Origin: Flavobacterium sp. 9R
Lineage (GTDB): Bacteria; Bacteroidota; Bacteroidia; Flavobacteriales; Flavobacteriaceae
DNA: 64,000 nucleotides
Reading direction: 5' to 3'
NCBI RefSeq assembly: GCF_902506345.1
Contig: NZ_LR733413.1
Location: 1,590,569-1,654,568 of the forward strand
The notes beneath the pieces were generated by a model that made no database searches, was not told the origin of the DNA, and worked only from the letters and a program-made list of their open reading frames with translations. Shown here piece after piece: positions 9,833 to 18,786 of this stretch. The position numbers and the translations under genes were made by a program. The stretch's first letter is position 1. Each line of letters starts with the position of its first letter.

Positions 9833-10617
9833 TTGTTTGAACGCAATTTTTTTAATTCTTGAAAGCGTTCATAAACGCTGTAAGCATTCAAATAGCATAT
9901 AATCATTCCTTTCTTTCCATCTAATATTCCTAATCGAATAATGTATTGATATAGGAATTGATATGCGGGTCGAATATAAAAATGAAAAACATTTGGAACC
10001 GTACCTTTGTTCAATTCCTCTATAGCCTTCATTTTTCCATATTGAATCATTTTGTATTTGTAACTAGAATAATCAGTATAAGAATAGTGCAGGAGTTTGT
10101 TTTTAACTGCACCTGATTTTCCATTGACAATCAGTTTTTCGTGAACTATTTTGTTACCATCATAGTACCCATTTTCTTTTCGAAAAAGGCGATAAATTTT
10201 ATCGGTTTGCCAGCCACTAAAATGTAAGGGTTGCTTATTGAACAAGAAAGTCCGATTGAATTCATAGGCAATAATCGAGTTTTCTTTTTGAATGATGTTT
10301 TTTATTTCTTCTTCGAGAGCTGGGTTGATTCTTTCGTCGGCATCAATAAAAAGAATCCAAGGATAGGAAGCCAAATTAATCGCAAAATTGCGTTGGTCGG
10401 CGTAGTTGATAAATTTGTTTTGGATGATTTTCACATTTTCAAAACTTGACGCAATGCTTACCGTAGCATCTGTACTGTGAGAATCTACAATAATGATTTC
10501 ATCAGCAAAAGACAAGTTTTCGATGGCGCTTTTTATATTACTTTCTTCATTGAAAGTGATTATTAAAGCACTTAAACCATTTTCTAATTTTGCAGAATTG
10601 CTACTACTATTTTCCAA
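9829..10617 (-). CDS. glycosyltransferase family 2 protein (LPS core type)
   Basis: 262 residues. The N-terminal GT-A domain shows LSALIITFNEESNI, IIIVDSHSTDAT and the metal-binding WILFIDADERI motif. The later part, with GGKSGAVK-like and YSYTDYSSYKYKM segments, resembles WaaE/KdtX-type inner-core glucosyltransferases. It overlaps the upstream GT9 gene by 11 nt on the same strand, so the two are co-transcribed and probably build the same oligosaccharide. Donor and acceptor sugars are not determinable here. Confidence 0.87.
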   Translation of the reverse strand: MENSSSNSAKLENGLSALIITFNEESNIKSAIENLSFADEIIIVDSHSTDATVSIASSFENVKIIQNKFINYADQRNFAINLASYPWILFIDADERINPALEEEIKNIIQKENSIIAYEFNRTFLFNKQPLHFSGWQTDKIYRLFRKENGYYDGNKIVHEKLIVNGKSGAVKNKLLHYSYTDYSSYKYKMIQYGKMKAIEELNKGTVPNVFHFYIRPAYQFLYQYIIRLGILDGKKGMIICYLNAYSVYERFQELKKLRSNN

Positions 10618-11683
10618 AATCAGTTACATTTTGATCTAGAAATTGATTTAACTGCTCTATGAAAAATTCAGGTTTGAACTCTTGATACAATTCAAGCGCT
10701 TCTTTCTTAAGTTCTTTTTCTGATTTTGAAGTAAATAATTCAGGTTTGAAATCTTGAAGATGAACAGAACAATGTCTTATGCCATCTTCAAAAGTGGCCC
10801 AAATTTTCTTTTCTATCCAAGGAGAAAAGAGGATAAAGGAAGGTTTGTTTAACGCTTTTGCCATATTGATAGCTCCTCCGTCATTACCTATAATTACGTC
10901 ACATTCGTTCATAAGGGCGATATAGGAGCGCAAATCTCCTCCCAATACCTCAAAATAAATCTTTTGTTGGGTTTCTTTTTGGCAAGCATTATAAACGGTT
11001 TTGGCAGCTTCTAACTGTTTTGGAAAATAATTGAAAAGAATTGCAACATCTCTATTACTAGCAATGCTATCTACTACAGTAGCCATATAGTGCAGTGGAT
11101 AGGTTTTTAAGTTCTCACTGCCCAGAAGGCTAATCATTATTTTCTTTTTATCGCTTTTTACAAGATGCTGTTCTAAAAGTGTCTTCGCTTTACTGGTTTC
11201 CTCCTCTGTTACGAATAATTGAGGTAAAGGATCTATGGATATTGATAATCCCAGAGGTTTAATTAACGAAAGGCGTCTTTCGATAGCTAAACCAAGATTG
11301 GTTTCTGGATAAGCTTCAAAAGGTACATTATCAGTGTATAAAAAAGTACGTCCTGGTTTTTTATAGGATATTTTTCTTTTGGCTCCACTTATGGCTGCGA
11401 TTAACCAGCTTTCTAGTTTTGAGTAAGCATCAATTAATATATCATATTTTGTAGCTCGGATTGAAAGTGCTAATTGTAATAAAGCACTCTTGCTTTTACG
11501 ATGTTTTTCTTGAAATAAAATGATATTGTCAATACTTGAATTCCCTTCCAAAACGGGAGTTGTAGCTTCATAAACCAAATAATCAATTTGAGCTTTGGGA
11601 TAGGCTTTTCTTAGATTATTACAAATGATAGAACTGATAAGAACATCACCAATCATTTTTTGTTGTATGACAAGTATTTTCAT
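10607..11683 (-). CDS. glycosyltransferase family 9 (heptosyltransferase-like) protein
   Basis: 358 residues with the GT-B layout of LPS heptosyltransferases: KILVIQQKMIGDVLISSIIC at the N-terminus (the GDvL motif), a central MISLLGSENLKTYP acceptor segment, and the C-terminal donor site ECDVIIGNDGGAINMAKALNKP. First gene of a two-gene unit with the GT2 gene. In families of this type the donor is an ADP- or CDP-activated heptose or a related sugar; the sugar used here is not known. The start at 11683 is supported by the motif beginning at residue 2. Confidence 0.87.
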   Translation of the reverse strand: MKILVIQQKMIGDVLISSIICNNLRKAYPKAQIDYLVYEATTPVLEGNSSIDNIILFQEKHRKSKSALLQLALSIRATKYDILIDAYSKLESWLIAAISGAKRKISYKKPGRTFLYTDNVPFEAYPETNLGLAIERRLSLIKPLGLSISIDPLPQLFVTEEETSKAKTLLEQHLVKSDKKKIMISLLGSENLKTYPLHYMATVVDSIASNRDVAILFNYFPKQLEAAKTVYNACQKETQQKIYFEVLGGDLRSYIALMNECDVIIGNDGGAINMAKALNKPSFILFSPWIEKKIWATFEDGIRHCSVHLQDFKPELFTSKSEKELKKEALELYQEFKPEFFIEQLNQFLDQNVTDFGK

Positions 11684-11758
11684 TTTATTTCGGCATCTTT
11701 TTTACAGTTACAAATTGAAGCAAAAAAAACAAATATTGCTAATTTGTTCTAGAAATAA

Positions 11759-11802
11759 AAAATTCCAAATTCCTCTTGAAGTCAATTGGAATTTGGAATT
11801 TC
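11759..11802 (-). terminator. intrinsic terminator of dapD
   Basis: A long inverted repeat (AAATTCCAAATTCC with GGAATTTGGAATTT, about 14 bp) lies 20 nt downstream of the minus-strand dapD stop, with A/T tracts on both sides. It could also shield the heptosyltransferase promoter from read-through. Confidence 0.75.
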
Positions 11803-11819
11803 AGCATTTTTTATTGAAA

Positions 11820-12635
11820 TTAAACTGCTACATCATATTCGCGAAGTGCATTGTTTAGTGAGGTTTTTAAGTCTGTTGAAGGTTTACGAGTTCCAATAAT
11901 TAAAGCGCAAGGAACTTGGAATTCACCAGCAGCGAATTTTTTAGTATAACTTCCAGGAATTACAACTGAACGTGCAGGAACAAAGCCTTTCATTTCAACA
12001 GGTTCATCACCAGTAACGTCTATAATTTTTGTAGATGCAGTTAAACAAACATTAGCTCCAAGAACCGCTTCTTTTCCTACGTGAACACCTTCAACAACAA
12101 TACAACGAGAGCCAATGAAAGCACCGTCTTCAATAATTACTGGAGCTGCTTGTAAAGGTTCCAATACACCACCAATACCAACACCACCACTTAAGTGTAC
12201 GTTTTTACCAATTTGGGCACAACTTCCAACAGTAGCCCAAGTATCAACCATAGTTCCTTCGTCTACGTAAGCACCAATATTAACATAACTAGGCATTAAA
12301 ATCACACCACTTGAGATGTATGCTCCATAACGTGCTACGGCATTGGGAACTACACGAATTCCTTTTTCAGCATATCCTCTTTTTAATAACATTTTGTCAT
12401 GATACTCAAAAATTCCAGATTCCCAAGTTTCCATTTTTTGAATAGGGAAGTACATTACCACTGCTTTCTTTACCCATTCATTTACTTGCCATCCATCTCC
12501 AACAGGTTCTGCAACACGAAGTTTACCTGCATCAAGTAATTCAATTACTTCTCTTATTGCATCAGTTGTAGTAGTTTCTTGTAATAAAGCTCTGTTTTCC
12601 CAAGCTTGTTCTATTATAGTTTGTAATTCGTTCAT
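11820..12635 (-). CDS. dapD: 2,3,4,5-tetrahydropyridine-2,6-dicarboxylate N-succinyltransferase
   Basis: 271 residues, the usual DapD length. An N-terminal helical domain is followed by left-handed beta-helix hexapeptide repeats (GAYISSGVILMPSYVNIG, GTMVDTWATVGSCAQIG, VHLSGGVGIGGVLEP), then AAPVIIEDGAFIGSRC and the C-terminal strand. The enzyme transfers succinyl from CoA to tetrahydrodipicolinate in lysine and meso-diaminopimelate synthesis, so it serves peptidoglycan formation in the cytoplasm. Single-gene unit with its own terminator. Confidence 0.95.
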   Translation of the reverse strand: MNELQTIIEQAWENRALLQETTTTDAIREVIELLDAGKLRVAEPVGDGWQVNEWVKKAVVMYFPIQKMETWESGIFEYHDKMLLKRGYAEKGIRVVPNAVARYGAYISSGVILMPSYVNIGAYVDEGTMVDTWATVGSCAQIGKNVHLSGGVGIGGVLEPLQAAPVIIEDGAFIGSRCIVVEGVHVGKEAVLGANVCLTASTKIIDVTGDEPVEMKGFVPARSVVIPGSYTKKFAAGEFQVPCALIIGTRKPSTDLKTSLNNALREYDVAV

Positions 12636-12774
12636 GTTAAAAATATTTTTTTACAAAGATAATTCGATTTTTTGTAAATCTAACTTTGTTCAATTAATAG
12701 TAACATTTTTAATCTTTTTGTGAAAAATAATTAGTAAAACGAATCTATAAGCGTAAAACAAAAGAAAATTCCAT

Positions 12775-12794
12775 TTTCGATATCGATATCGAAA
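12775..12794. repeat. perfect 20-bp palindrome upstream of the PAS gene
   Basis: TTTCGATATCGATATCGAAA is an exact inverted repeat with no spacer. It lies 6 nt upstream of the Fnr-type dyad of the PAS gene promoter and is not followed by a T-run, so it looks more like a protein-binding site than a terminator. Confidence 0.6.
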
Positions 12795-12800
12795 GGCAAA

Positions 12801-12812
12801 TGATAAAAATCA
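12801..12812. promoter_or_regulatory. Fnr-type operator of the PAS gene
   Basis: TGATAAAAATCA is a perfect TGAT-N4-ATCA dyad. Its first base is 35 nt before the first base of the -7 box TATTTTTG (12836-12843), the same distance as at ccoI, ccoS and hemN in this window. This puts it over the -33 region, as in class II activation. Confidence 0.75.
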
Positions 12813-12903
12813 TATTTTAAAAAATGTGTAATATATATTTTTGCCCTTTATCTTAATTGTACGATAAGCAATACAAAAGTAAAACCAACCTTAAACCAAA
12901 AAA

Positions 12904-13518
12904 ATGGAATCAAATCAGTTATTTAAACAGCCGACTATCATTGACAAAGAGGTAGTTTGGGACAAGTCGAGAGTCATTATGAGTAAAACCGACCATCGAG
13001 GAATCATCGAATATGCAAATGAGGTTTTTGTGGATGTTTGCGGATACGAAGATTACGAACTTATGGGACAACCTCATAGTATCATTAGACATCCAGATAT
13101 GCCAAAAGTACTTTTTAAAGTATTGTGGGAAAATCTAAAACTAGGAGGTAATTTTCACGCTGTTGTTAAAAATCTAGCAAAATCAGGTAGGTACTATTGG
13201 GTGGTTACTGATTTTGAATCAACCAAAAATGAAGATGGAGAAATTACCCATTACTTTGGTAGAAGAAGAGCTGTTCCTCAAGAAATAATCACTAATTACA
13301 TTGAACCATTATATAAGAAATTGCTGCAAATTGAGAAAGCAAGTGGAGTTGAATACAGCGAAAAATATTTGATAGGATTTTTAGAAGAAAAAAATCGTTC
13401 TTACGTTGAATACATCAATGACTTGTTTACTGAATACGAGCGTTCACAAAGACCTGAGACACCAATTGCGGTTGAAGAAGAAAAAGGTTTCTTTAAACGT
13501 TTTTTTGGTATTCTTTAG
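12904..13518 (+). CDS. stand-alone Aer-type PAS domain protein
   Basis: 204 residues. Residues about 25-115 form a PAS domain very close in pattern to the FAD-binding PAS of the aerotaxis receptor Aer: YANEVFVDVCGY, GQPHSIIRHPDMP, and AKSGRYYWVV. No methyl-accepting, kinase, HTH or cyclase domain follows; the rest is a charged helical tail ending KGFFKRFFGIL. Its promoter carries an Fnr-type dyad, so expression is probably raised when oxygen falls. Role is inferred as a redox or energy sensor that acts through a partner, or a small flavoprotein. A hairpin terminator follows. Confidence 0.85.
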   Translation: MESNQLFKQPTIIDKEVVWDKSRVIMSKTDHRGIIEYANEVFVDVCGYEDYELMGQPHSIIRHPDMPKVLFKVLWENLKLGGNFHAVVKNLAKSGRYYWVVTDFESTKNEDGEITHYFGRRRAVPQEIITNYIEPLYKKLLQIEKASGVEYSEKYLIGFLEEKNRSYVEYINDLFTEYERSQRPETPIAVEEEKGFFKRFFGIL

Positions 13519-13536
13519 TTTTTTGAATTGCAATAT

Positions 13537-13576
13537 ACACAAACCGCTTCAATACATTGGAGAGGTTTGTGTTTTT
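13537..13576 (+). terminator. intrinsic terminator of the PAS gene
   Basis: A 9-bp stem ACACAAACC (13537-13545) / GGTTTGTGT (13564-13572) is followed by a short T-run. Confidence 0.75.
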
Positions 13577-13606
13577 GAATTCAATAGATTTCTTTGTGTA
13601 TCTTTG
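13575..13606 (+). promoter_or_regulatory. promoter of ruvX
   Basis: TTG at 13575-13577 and TATCTTTG at 13599-13606 with 21 nt between. The box lies inside the longest possible open frame, which shows that the upstream ATG at 13594 is not the start and that translation begins at 13627. Confidence 0.7.
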
Positions 13607-13626
13607 CGCCAATAAAAAAGTTACAA

Positions 13627-14037
13627 ATGCCAAGAATTCTCGCCATAGATTACGGACAAAAGCGAACTGGAATAGCAGTTACTGATGAATTGCAAATTAT
13701 TGCTTCTGGCTTAACAACTATCCCATCAGCTACTGCAATTGATTTCTTGAAAGAGTATTTTGCCAAAGAAAAAGTAGAAGCGGTATTGATTGGAGAACCC
13801 AAACAAATGAACGGAGAGCCTTCTCAAAGCGCCTCTATCATCAAAGGATTTGTGACGCATTTTACCAATCATTTTCCTGAGATGAAAGTCATTCGTGTCG
13901 ATGAAAGATTTACTTCTAAAATGGCTTTTCAAACGATGATTGATAGCGGATTAAACAAGAAACAGCGCCAAAATAAAGCGCTTATCGATGAAATATCGGC
14001 TACAATAATGCTACAAGATTATCTGAACAGAAAGTAA
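13627..14037 (+). CDS. ruvX: Holliday junction resolvase-like protein RuvX/YqgF
   Basis: 136 residues from the ATG at 13627, which follows the TAnnTTTG promoter box by about 20 nt. RNase H-fold motifs: N-terminal ILAIDYGQKRTGIAV with the first catalytic Asp, central VLIGEPKQMNGEPS, VDERFTS, and C-terminal ALIDEISATIMLQDYL. The family acts on branched DNA or in 16S rRNA 5'-end maturation. Length is typical. The nearby peptide deformylase, DUF5606 and mazG genes further downstream are common company for it in flavobacteria, from memory. Confidence 0.92.
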   Translation: MPRILAIDYGQKRTGIAVTDELQIIASGLTTIPSATAIDFLKEYFAKEKVEAVLIGEPKQMNGEPSQSASIIKGFVTHFTNHFPEMKVIRVDERFTSKMAFQTMIDSGLNKKQRQNKALIDEISATIMLQDYLNRK

Positions 14038-14137
14038 TTCTATTGCTTTAGTTTAACTTATAACATACTTTATTTTTATTGTTGGTTTTGTAAATTAACT
14101 CTTTACAAATTTGGTTTTATTTTGATTTTTTAAAGAC

Positions 14138-14145
14138 TACTTTTG
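14138..14145 (+). promoter_or_regulatory. -7 element of the mqo promoter
   Basis: TACTTTTG followed by CACC, 18 nt before the mqo ATG, matches the consensus. Candidate TTG boxes upstream are at 24 nt and 13 nt, neither ideal. Confidence 0.55.
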
Positions 14146-14162
14146 CACCTTTAAAAAAAATA

Positions 14163-15659
14163 ATGATTATGCCAGATACAACAATACGTACCAATAGTGA
14201 TGTGGTTTTAATTGGTGCAGGAATTATGAGTGCCACTCTAGGTTTGATACTTAAAGAGTTACAACCCGATTTACAAATTGAAATTTTTGAACGATTAGAT
14301 GCAGCAGCTCTTGAAAGCACTGATGCATGGAATAATGCTGGTACAGGACACTCTGCTTTTTGTGAACTGAATTATACTCCTGAAGACCAAGCGGGCACTA
14401 TTTCAGATAAAAAAGCCATTGCTATTGCCGAATCGTATGAGGTTTCTAAACAATTCTGGGCGTATCTTATCCAACAAAATAAAATAACTAGTCCAGAAGA
14501 ATTCATTAGCAAAGTACCTCACTTGAGCTTTGTTTGGGGAGAAAAAAATGTCGAGTTCTTGAAAAATAGATTCGAATTACTTCAAAAGAGTCCATTATTC
14601 AAGGACATGGAGTATGCTACAGATTTTGAAGCATTAAAAAAATGGATGCCATTGGTTATGAATGGTAGAGAAGCATCAAAGAAGGTAGCAGCTACCAAAA
14701 TGGATATTGGTACCGACGTAAACTTTGGTGAGTTGACAAAAAAAATGTTGCATTACCTCACTCAATTGGAAGGTGTAACTATCTACTTTGACCACGAAGT
14801 TAGAAAGTTAAAACAAACAGAAGACAAACGTTGGAGAATCAAAATCACAGATTTAGCCACTGGACAAAAAAGAAAAGCCTATACTAAGTTCGTATTTATT
14901 GGTGCTGGTGGTGGTTCTTTGCCTTTGTTAGAAAAAGCAAAAATAGAAGAAGGAAAAGGATATGGTGGTTTTCCAGTAAGCGGACAATGGTTAAAGTGTA
15001 CCAACCCAGAAGTTATCGCGCAGCATGCTGCTAAAGTTTATGGTAAAGCCAGTGTTGGTGCGCCTCCTATGTCGGTTCCTCACTTAGATACTCGAATGAT
15101 TGATGGTCAAAAAGCCTTGTTGTTTGGCCCTTTTGCTGGATTTTCAACGCGATTTTTAAAGAATGGTTCTTATACTGATTTACCTAAATCTATTCAGTTA
15201 GATAATATTTATCCGATGATTTCAGCTGGATTGAAGAATTGGCCATTAACGAAATATTTGATAGAACAAGTACGTCTTACTCAAGAAGAGCGTATTGAGG
15301 CTTTAAGAGAATATTTCCCAAACGCTTCATCTGAAGATTGGCATTTAGAGAAAGCCGGACAACGTGTACAAGTAATCAAAAGAGATGAGTTAGAAGGCGG
15401 TGTTTTAGAATTTGGAACAGAAGTAATCAATACGCAAGACGGAAGTTTGGCAGTTTTACTTGGAGCGTCTCCTGGTGCATCTACTGCTGTAAGTATAATG
15501 CTAGAGTTGATTGGAAAATGTTTCGAGCAAGAAATGCAATCTGCGGAATGGCAAGAGAAAATCAGAAAAATGATTCCTTCTTATGGTCAAGCGTTAAATG
15601 AAAATCCAGCTTTGTTGGCCGAAGTTAGAGCAAATGCCGCTGAAGTGTTGAAATTATAA
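14163..15659 (+). CDS. mqo: malate:quinone oxidoreductase
   Basis: 498 residues, the usual length. The N-terminal FAD-binding fold has VVLIGAGIMSATLGLILKEL, then NNAGTGHSAFCELNYTP, a hallmark of Mqo, and a C-terminal LLGASPGASTAVSIMLEL segment that contacts FAD. The enzyme is a peripheral membrane flavoprotein that oxidises malate to oxaloacetate and passes electrons to the quinone pool, feeding the respiratory chain that includes the cbb3 oxidase encoded downstream. ATG 14163 is used; ATG 14169 is a possible alternative. A GAGGCT hairpin terminator follows. Confidence 0.95.
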   Translation: MIMPDTTIRTNSDVVLIGAGIMSATLGLILKELQPDLQIEIFERLDAAALESTDAWNNAGTGHSAFCELNYTPEDQAGTISDKKAIAIAESYEVSKQFWAYLIQQNKITSPEEFISKVPHLSFVWGEKNVEFLKNRFELLQKSPLFKDMEYATDFEALKKWMPLVMNGREASKKVAATKMDIGTDVNFGELTKKMLHYLTQLEGVTIYFDHEVRKLKQTEDKRWRIKITDLATGQKRKAYTKFVFIGAGGGSLPLLEKAKIEEGKGYGGFPVSGQWLKCTNPEVIAQHAAKVYGKASVGAPPMSVPHLDTRMIDGQKALLFGPFAGFSTRFLKNGSYTDLPKSIQLDNIYPMISAGLKNWPLTKYLIEQVRLTQEERIEALREYFPNASSEDWHLEKAGQRVQVIKRDELEGGVLEFGTEVINTQDGSLAVLLGASPGASTAVSIMLELIGKCFEQEMQSAEWQEKIRKMIPSYGQALNENPALLAEVRANAAEVLKL

Positions 15660-15673
15660 AATAGCAATAGTTT

Positions 15674-15717
15674 TTAGAAAGCCTCTTTTTCAATCAGAAA
15701 TTGAGGCTTTTTTTATT
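15674..15717 (+). terminator. terminator between mqo and the FUSC gene
   Basis: AAAGCCTC...GAGGCTTT stem with a T-rich tail. It ends mqo and, because both flanks are A/T runs, may also serve the convergent FUSC gene ending at 15713. Confidence 0.75.
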
Positions 15718-17926
15718 CTTTTTCTACTAGTAATTTTGTGTTTTTTAGAATATTCTCAGAAAGATTAATCAACCAAACCAATTGTTCAATAATAAGTTGC
15801 GCTTCTTGCATTTGAACTTTATTGGCGGCGTCTGAAGGGTTCTTCTCAGTGATTTCCTTTAATCGGATAGCCATAAGTTCCGTAAATCCTTTTGCTTTTT
15901 CAGAAGTTGAAATCGGATTGGTTTCAGAGGAATAGGAGGGATTTAAAACCAGTAATGCATCGTCTAAGTTTTGTAAGACAGTTGCCATCACACGATTGAA
16001 GGCGTCAGAAGCAGCCGTTGTTTTGTGTGATTGAATGTATGTTCCCATTGATGCAATGGAAGAAAGTAAGGTATGATTCAAAACAGTCAATTTGTATACT
16101 TGAGCAATCTTTTTTTGTTTTGACTTTGGTTCTTGACTCATACGTTGAAACGATGCCATAAGGTTTCCAATCTCAATAAAGGCATTTTTTCTAGCGACCT
16201 TATAAACCGTTGTAACACTTCCTTTTTTGTTGTAGAAAAGTGCAATTTCATTAAGGTATTTTCTATTGGCGAGGATTACTTTTTCTATATGGTTGGGTGT
16301 ATTTATAAATTCCCAAGAAGGCCAAACAAAATGATTGAAAGTATAAGCCAAAACAGCTCCAACTATGGTGTCAATAATTCTAAATTCAATTACATTGGCA
16401 ATGTTGGGTGTAAGTATACTGTACAAGAAAACCACATACATCGTTACAAAAGTAGCGCTGATTTTATAACTAATGTTGGTAAAAGACATACCCAGAAGCA
16501 CACATAAAATAGCCATCAAACTCAAAACGACATTATTGTCAATGAAGTAGATACAACCAAAAGCGATGAAGCCTCCAAGGAAAGTTCCAAAAGTTCGCTG
16601 AAACGAACGTTCTTTGGTTAGCCCATATCCAGGTCGCATGATTACAATGATGGTGAGTAAAATCCAAAATACATTTTGAAAAGGCAAAAAAGTACCAATC
16701 AAAAACCCAAACAAGAGTGTAATCGATAAGCGTAGTGAATGTCTAAAAAGAGTAGAGGAGAAGCTCAAGTTATTAATAAATGTAGACAAGGGATAATACT
16801 GAGGTGTAAGGAATTTTTCCAACTCTTTTCGATGTACCACAACATCTTCCTCTTTTATTTTTAGATTAAAAGCGCGCTCAATAATCTTTATTTTTTCGAC
16901 CTGACTTTCTGCATAATGCAACATAGTGGTCAACATAATTACTCCTTCTTTTGCTAAATCTTCTCCTAGACTTTTTTCATATTCTAAAATAGTAGCTTCG
17001 AATTTTTTCAAATCATCTACTAACGAATGCTTGGAGCGATAGGTTGTTCTGCTCTCAATATTTTTACTCAATTGCTTCAAGGTCTTTTTTAAATTGGTCG
17101 CAATTGTGGAGTAGCTTTTGATGATTTGAGGATGGGCGTCAAATTTTTCGTGTAGCGTTTTGTGGTCAAAAGCGGTAGCCAATGCCAACTCTAATATTTC
17201 TACTAGATTGACAAATACAATCAAGAGTTTTCGATTTTGAGCCGAATCCGAAGATAATGATTGGTTACCTATTAATACTTTTCGAATATTCTCGTGATTG
17301 GTGTTGATTTCGACTTGTAAAGCCAGTTGTTTTTCGGTTATCGTTTTTTTATCCGCATCAATTTTCCATAAATCTGCTCTAAGTTTTAAATATTTTGCAG
17401 TCAAGTCAATACAAGAAGCCAATTGCAATTCAACAAAACGATACGGATTTAGGTAATAAAAAACCAACGAAATCAAGAGATAAAATAATCCTCCAGCAAA
17501 CATTAATCCAGAATATTGCAGCATTTCCCAACCCGAATGCAAATGAGCAAACGATAAGCAAATAGCTAATAGGCACGAAAATGAAACCGCTGTTGCTCTT
17601 TGTCCATACACCGAAATCATCGAGAATAGAAAAATGAGCAAGCCAAATAATGGATAAAAAATAATTCCGTAAGGATATGCCAGATTGACCAATAAATTGG
17701 CAAAAGCAACCAAAATAGCAGCTACTATAAGCCCATTAATTTTATGCTTCAAGCTACTTGGTATATCACTTGGATAGGTGAAAAAAGCACCTAAAGCAAT
17801 AGTGAAACCTACTTCAAAATGTCCCAAATATGCAAAAACCAACACTGGAGTTACTGTTGCTATAGTGACTTTCAAAGCATTGGTGAAATGCGTGCTATCG
17901 GTAAATTTTCGTATTTCTTCAAACAT
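15713..17926 (-). CDS. FUSC family inner membrane protein (YccS/YhfK-like)
   Basis: 737 residues with two membrane blocks. The first (about residues 15-170) has five or six helices with FAYLGHFEVGFTIALGAFFTYPSD; the second (about 400-530) has SITLLFGFLIGTFLPFQN and WILLTIIVIMRPGYGLTKER, the FUSC signature with the conserved RPGYG and RTFGT motifs. Long helical cytoplasmic regions lie between and after the blocks. Members are proposed to export aromatic acids or other toxic compounds, mostly by analogy. It is a single gene convergent with mqo. Confidence 0.85.
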   Translation of the reverse strand: MFEEIRKFTDSTHFTNALKVTIATVTPVLVFAYLGHFEVGFTIALGAFFTYPSDIPSSLKHKINGLIVAAILVAFANLLVNLAYPYGIIFYPLFGLLIFLFSMISVYGQRATAVSFSCLLAICLSFAHLHSGWEMLQYSGLMFAGGLFYLLISLVFYYLNPYRFVELQLASCIDLTAKYLKLRADLWKIDADKKTITEKQLALQVEINTNHENIRKVLIGNQSLSSDSAQNRKLLIVFVNLVEILELALATAFDHKTLHEKFDAHPQIIKSYSTIATNLKKTLKQLSKNIESRTTYRSKHSLVDDLKKFEATILEYEKSLGEDLAKEGVIMLTTMLHYAESQVEKIKIIERAFNLKIKEEDVVVHRKELEKFLTPQYYPLSTFINNLSFSSTLFRHSLRLSITLLFGFLIGTFLPFQNVFWILLTIIVIMRPGYGLTKERSFQRTFGTFLGGFIAFGCIYFIDNNVVLSLMAILCVLLGMSFTNISYKISATFVTMYVVFLYSILTPNIANVIEFRIIDTIVGAVLAYTFNHFVWPSWEFINTPNHIEKVILANRKYLNEIALFYNKKGSVTTVYKVARKNAFIEIGNLMASFQRMSQEPKSKQKKIAQVYKLTVLNHTLLSSIASMGTYIQSHKTTAASDAFNRVMATVLQNLDDALLVLNPSYSSETNPISTSEKAKGFTELMAIRLKEITEKNPSDAANKVQMQEAQLIIEQLVWLINLSENILKNTKLLVEKE

Positions 17927-18120
17927 AGTGGTAATTTCATTTCAAAGGTAAGAATTGTATGCTTCTGAAGATGTACAATTGTGCTTCGAATTTGGTTAAT
18001 TGAGGAAAAACGAAACTTATTCTCCATTAGGAATTCGGCATTGTTGAAATTTTACTATTTTTGCCAACCAATAAAAAAGGAAAGAATCCCTTTTGTGGCA
18101 TAAACTTAATTACATTAATA

Positions 18121-18708
18121 ATGATTTTACCAATTATAGGGTACGGTGATCCTGTTTTAAGAAAAGTTGGAGAAGAAGTTACTCCAGATTATCCTAACTT
18201 AAAAGAAGTAATTGCAAACATGTATGAAACCATGTACAATGCTTCTGGAGTTGGTTTGGCTGCAGAGCAAGTAGGTTTACCTTTGCGTTTGTTTGTAGTT
18301 GATACGACACCGTTCAGTGATGATGACGATTTAGAAACTGCGGCTCAAAATCAGTTAAAAGGTTTCAAAAGAACATTTATTAATGCCAAAATCATCAAAG
18401 AAGAAGGTGAAGAATGGGCTTTCAATGAAGGTTGTTTGAGTATTCCAGATGTGCGTGAAGACGTTTACAGAAAACCGATTGTGACGATAGAATACTGTGA
18501 AGAGGATTTTGTGATGAAAACCGAAGTTTTTGAGGGTTTGATAGCAAGAGTTATTCAACACGAATATGATCATATTGAAGGGATTTTGTTCACAGATAAA
18601 ATATCATCTTTGAAAAAAAGATTGATTCAAAAGAAGTTGAAAAATATCATGGAAGGAAAAACATTTCAGGAGTACCGAATGAAATTTTTTGCCAAAAAAG
18701 GAAGATAA
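18121..18708 (+). CDS. def: peptide deformylase
   Basis: 195 residues from ATG 18121 (MILPIIGYGDPVLRKVGEEV). A TTG 60 nt upstream is open in frame but adds residues with no family match. All three catalytic motifs are present: GVGLAAEQVG, EGCLSIP with the metal-binding Cys, and QHEYDHIEG with two His ligands and the catalytic Glu. The enzyme removes the formyl group from nascent proteins. The insert with EDGEEW-type acidic residues before EGCLS is common in Bacteroidota deformylases. Followed by DUF5606 at 78 nt. Confidence 0.96.
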   Translation: MILPIIGYGDPVLRKVGEEVTPDYPNLKEVIANMYETMYNASGVGLAAEQVGLPLRLFVVDTTPFSDDDDLETAAQNQLKGFKRTFINAKIIKEEGEEWAFNEGCLSIPDVREDVYRKPIVTIEYCEEDFVMKTEVFEGLIARVIQHEYDHIEGILFTDKISSLKKRLIQKKLKNIMEGKTFQEYRMKFFAKKGR

Positions 18709-18786
18709 ATTAGGGTGTAGTTTTACTGCTTATTTTCAAAATAATGCTAGCCAAACTATTAACAACCAACAATAAAAATAGATACA

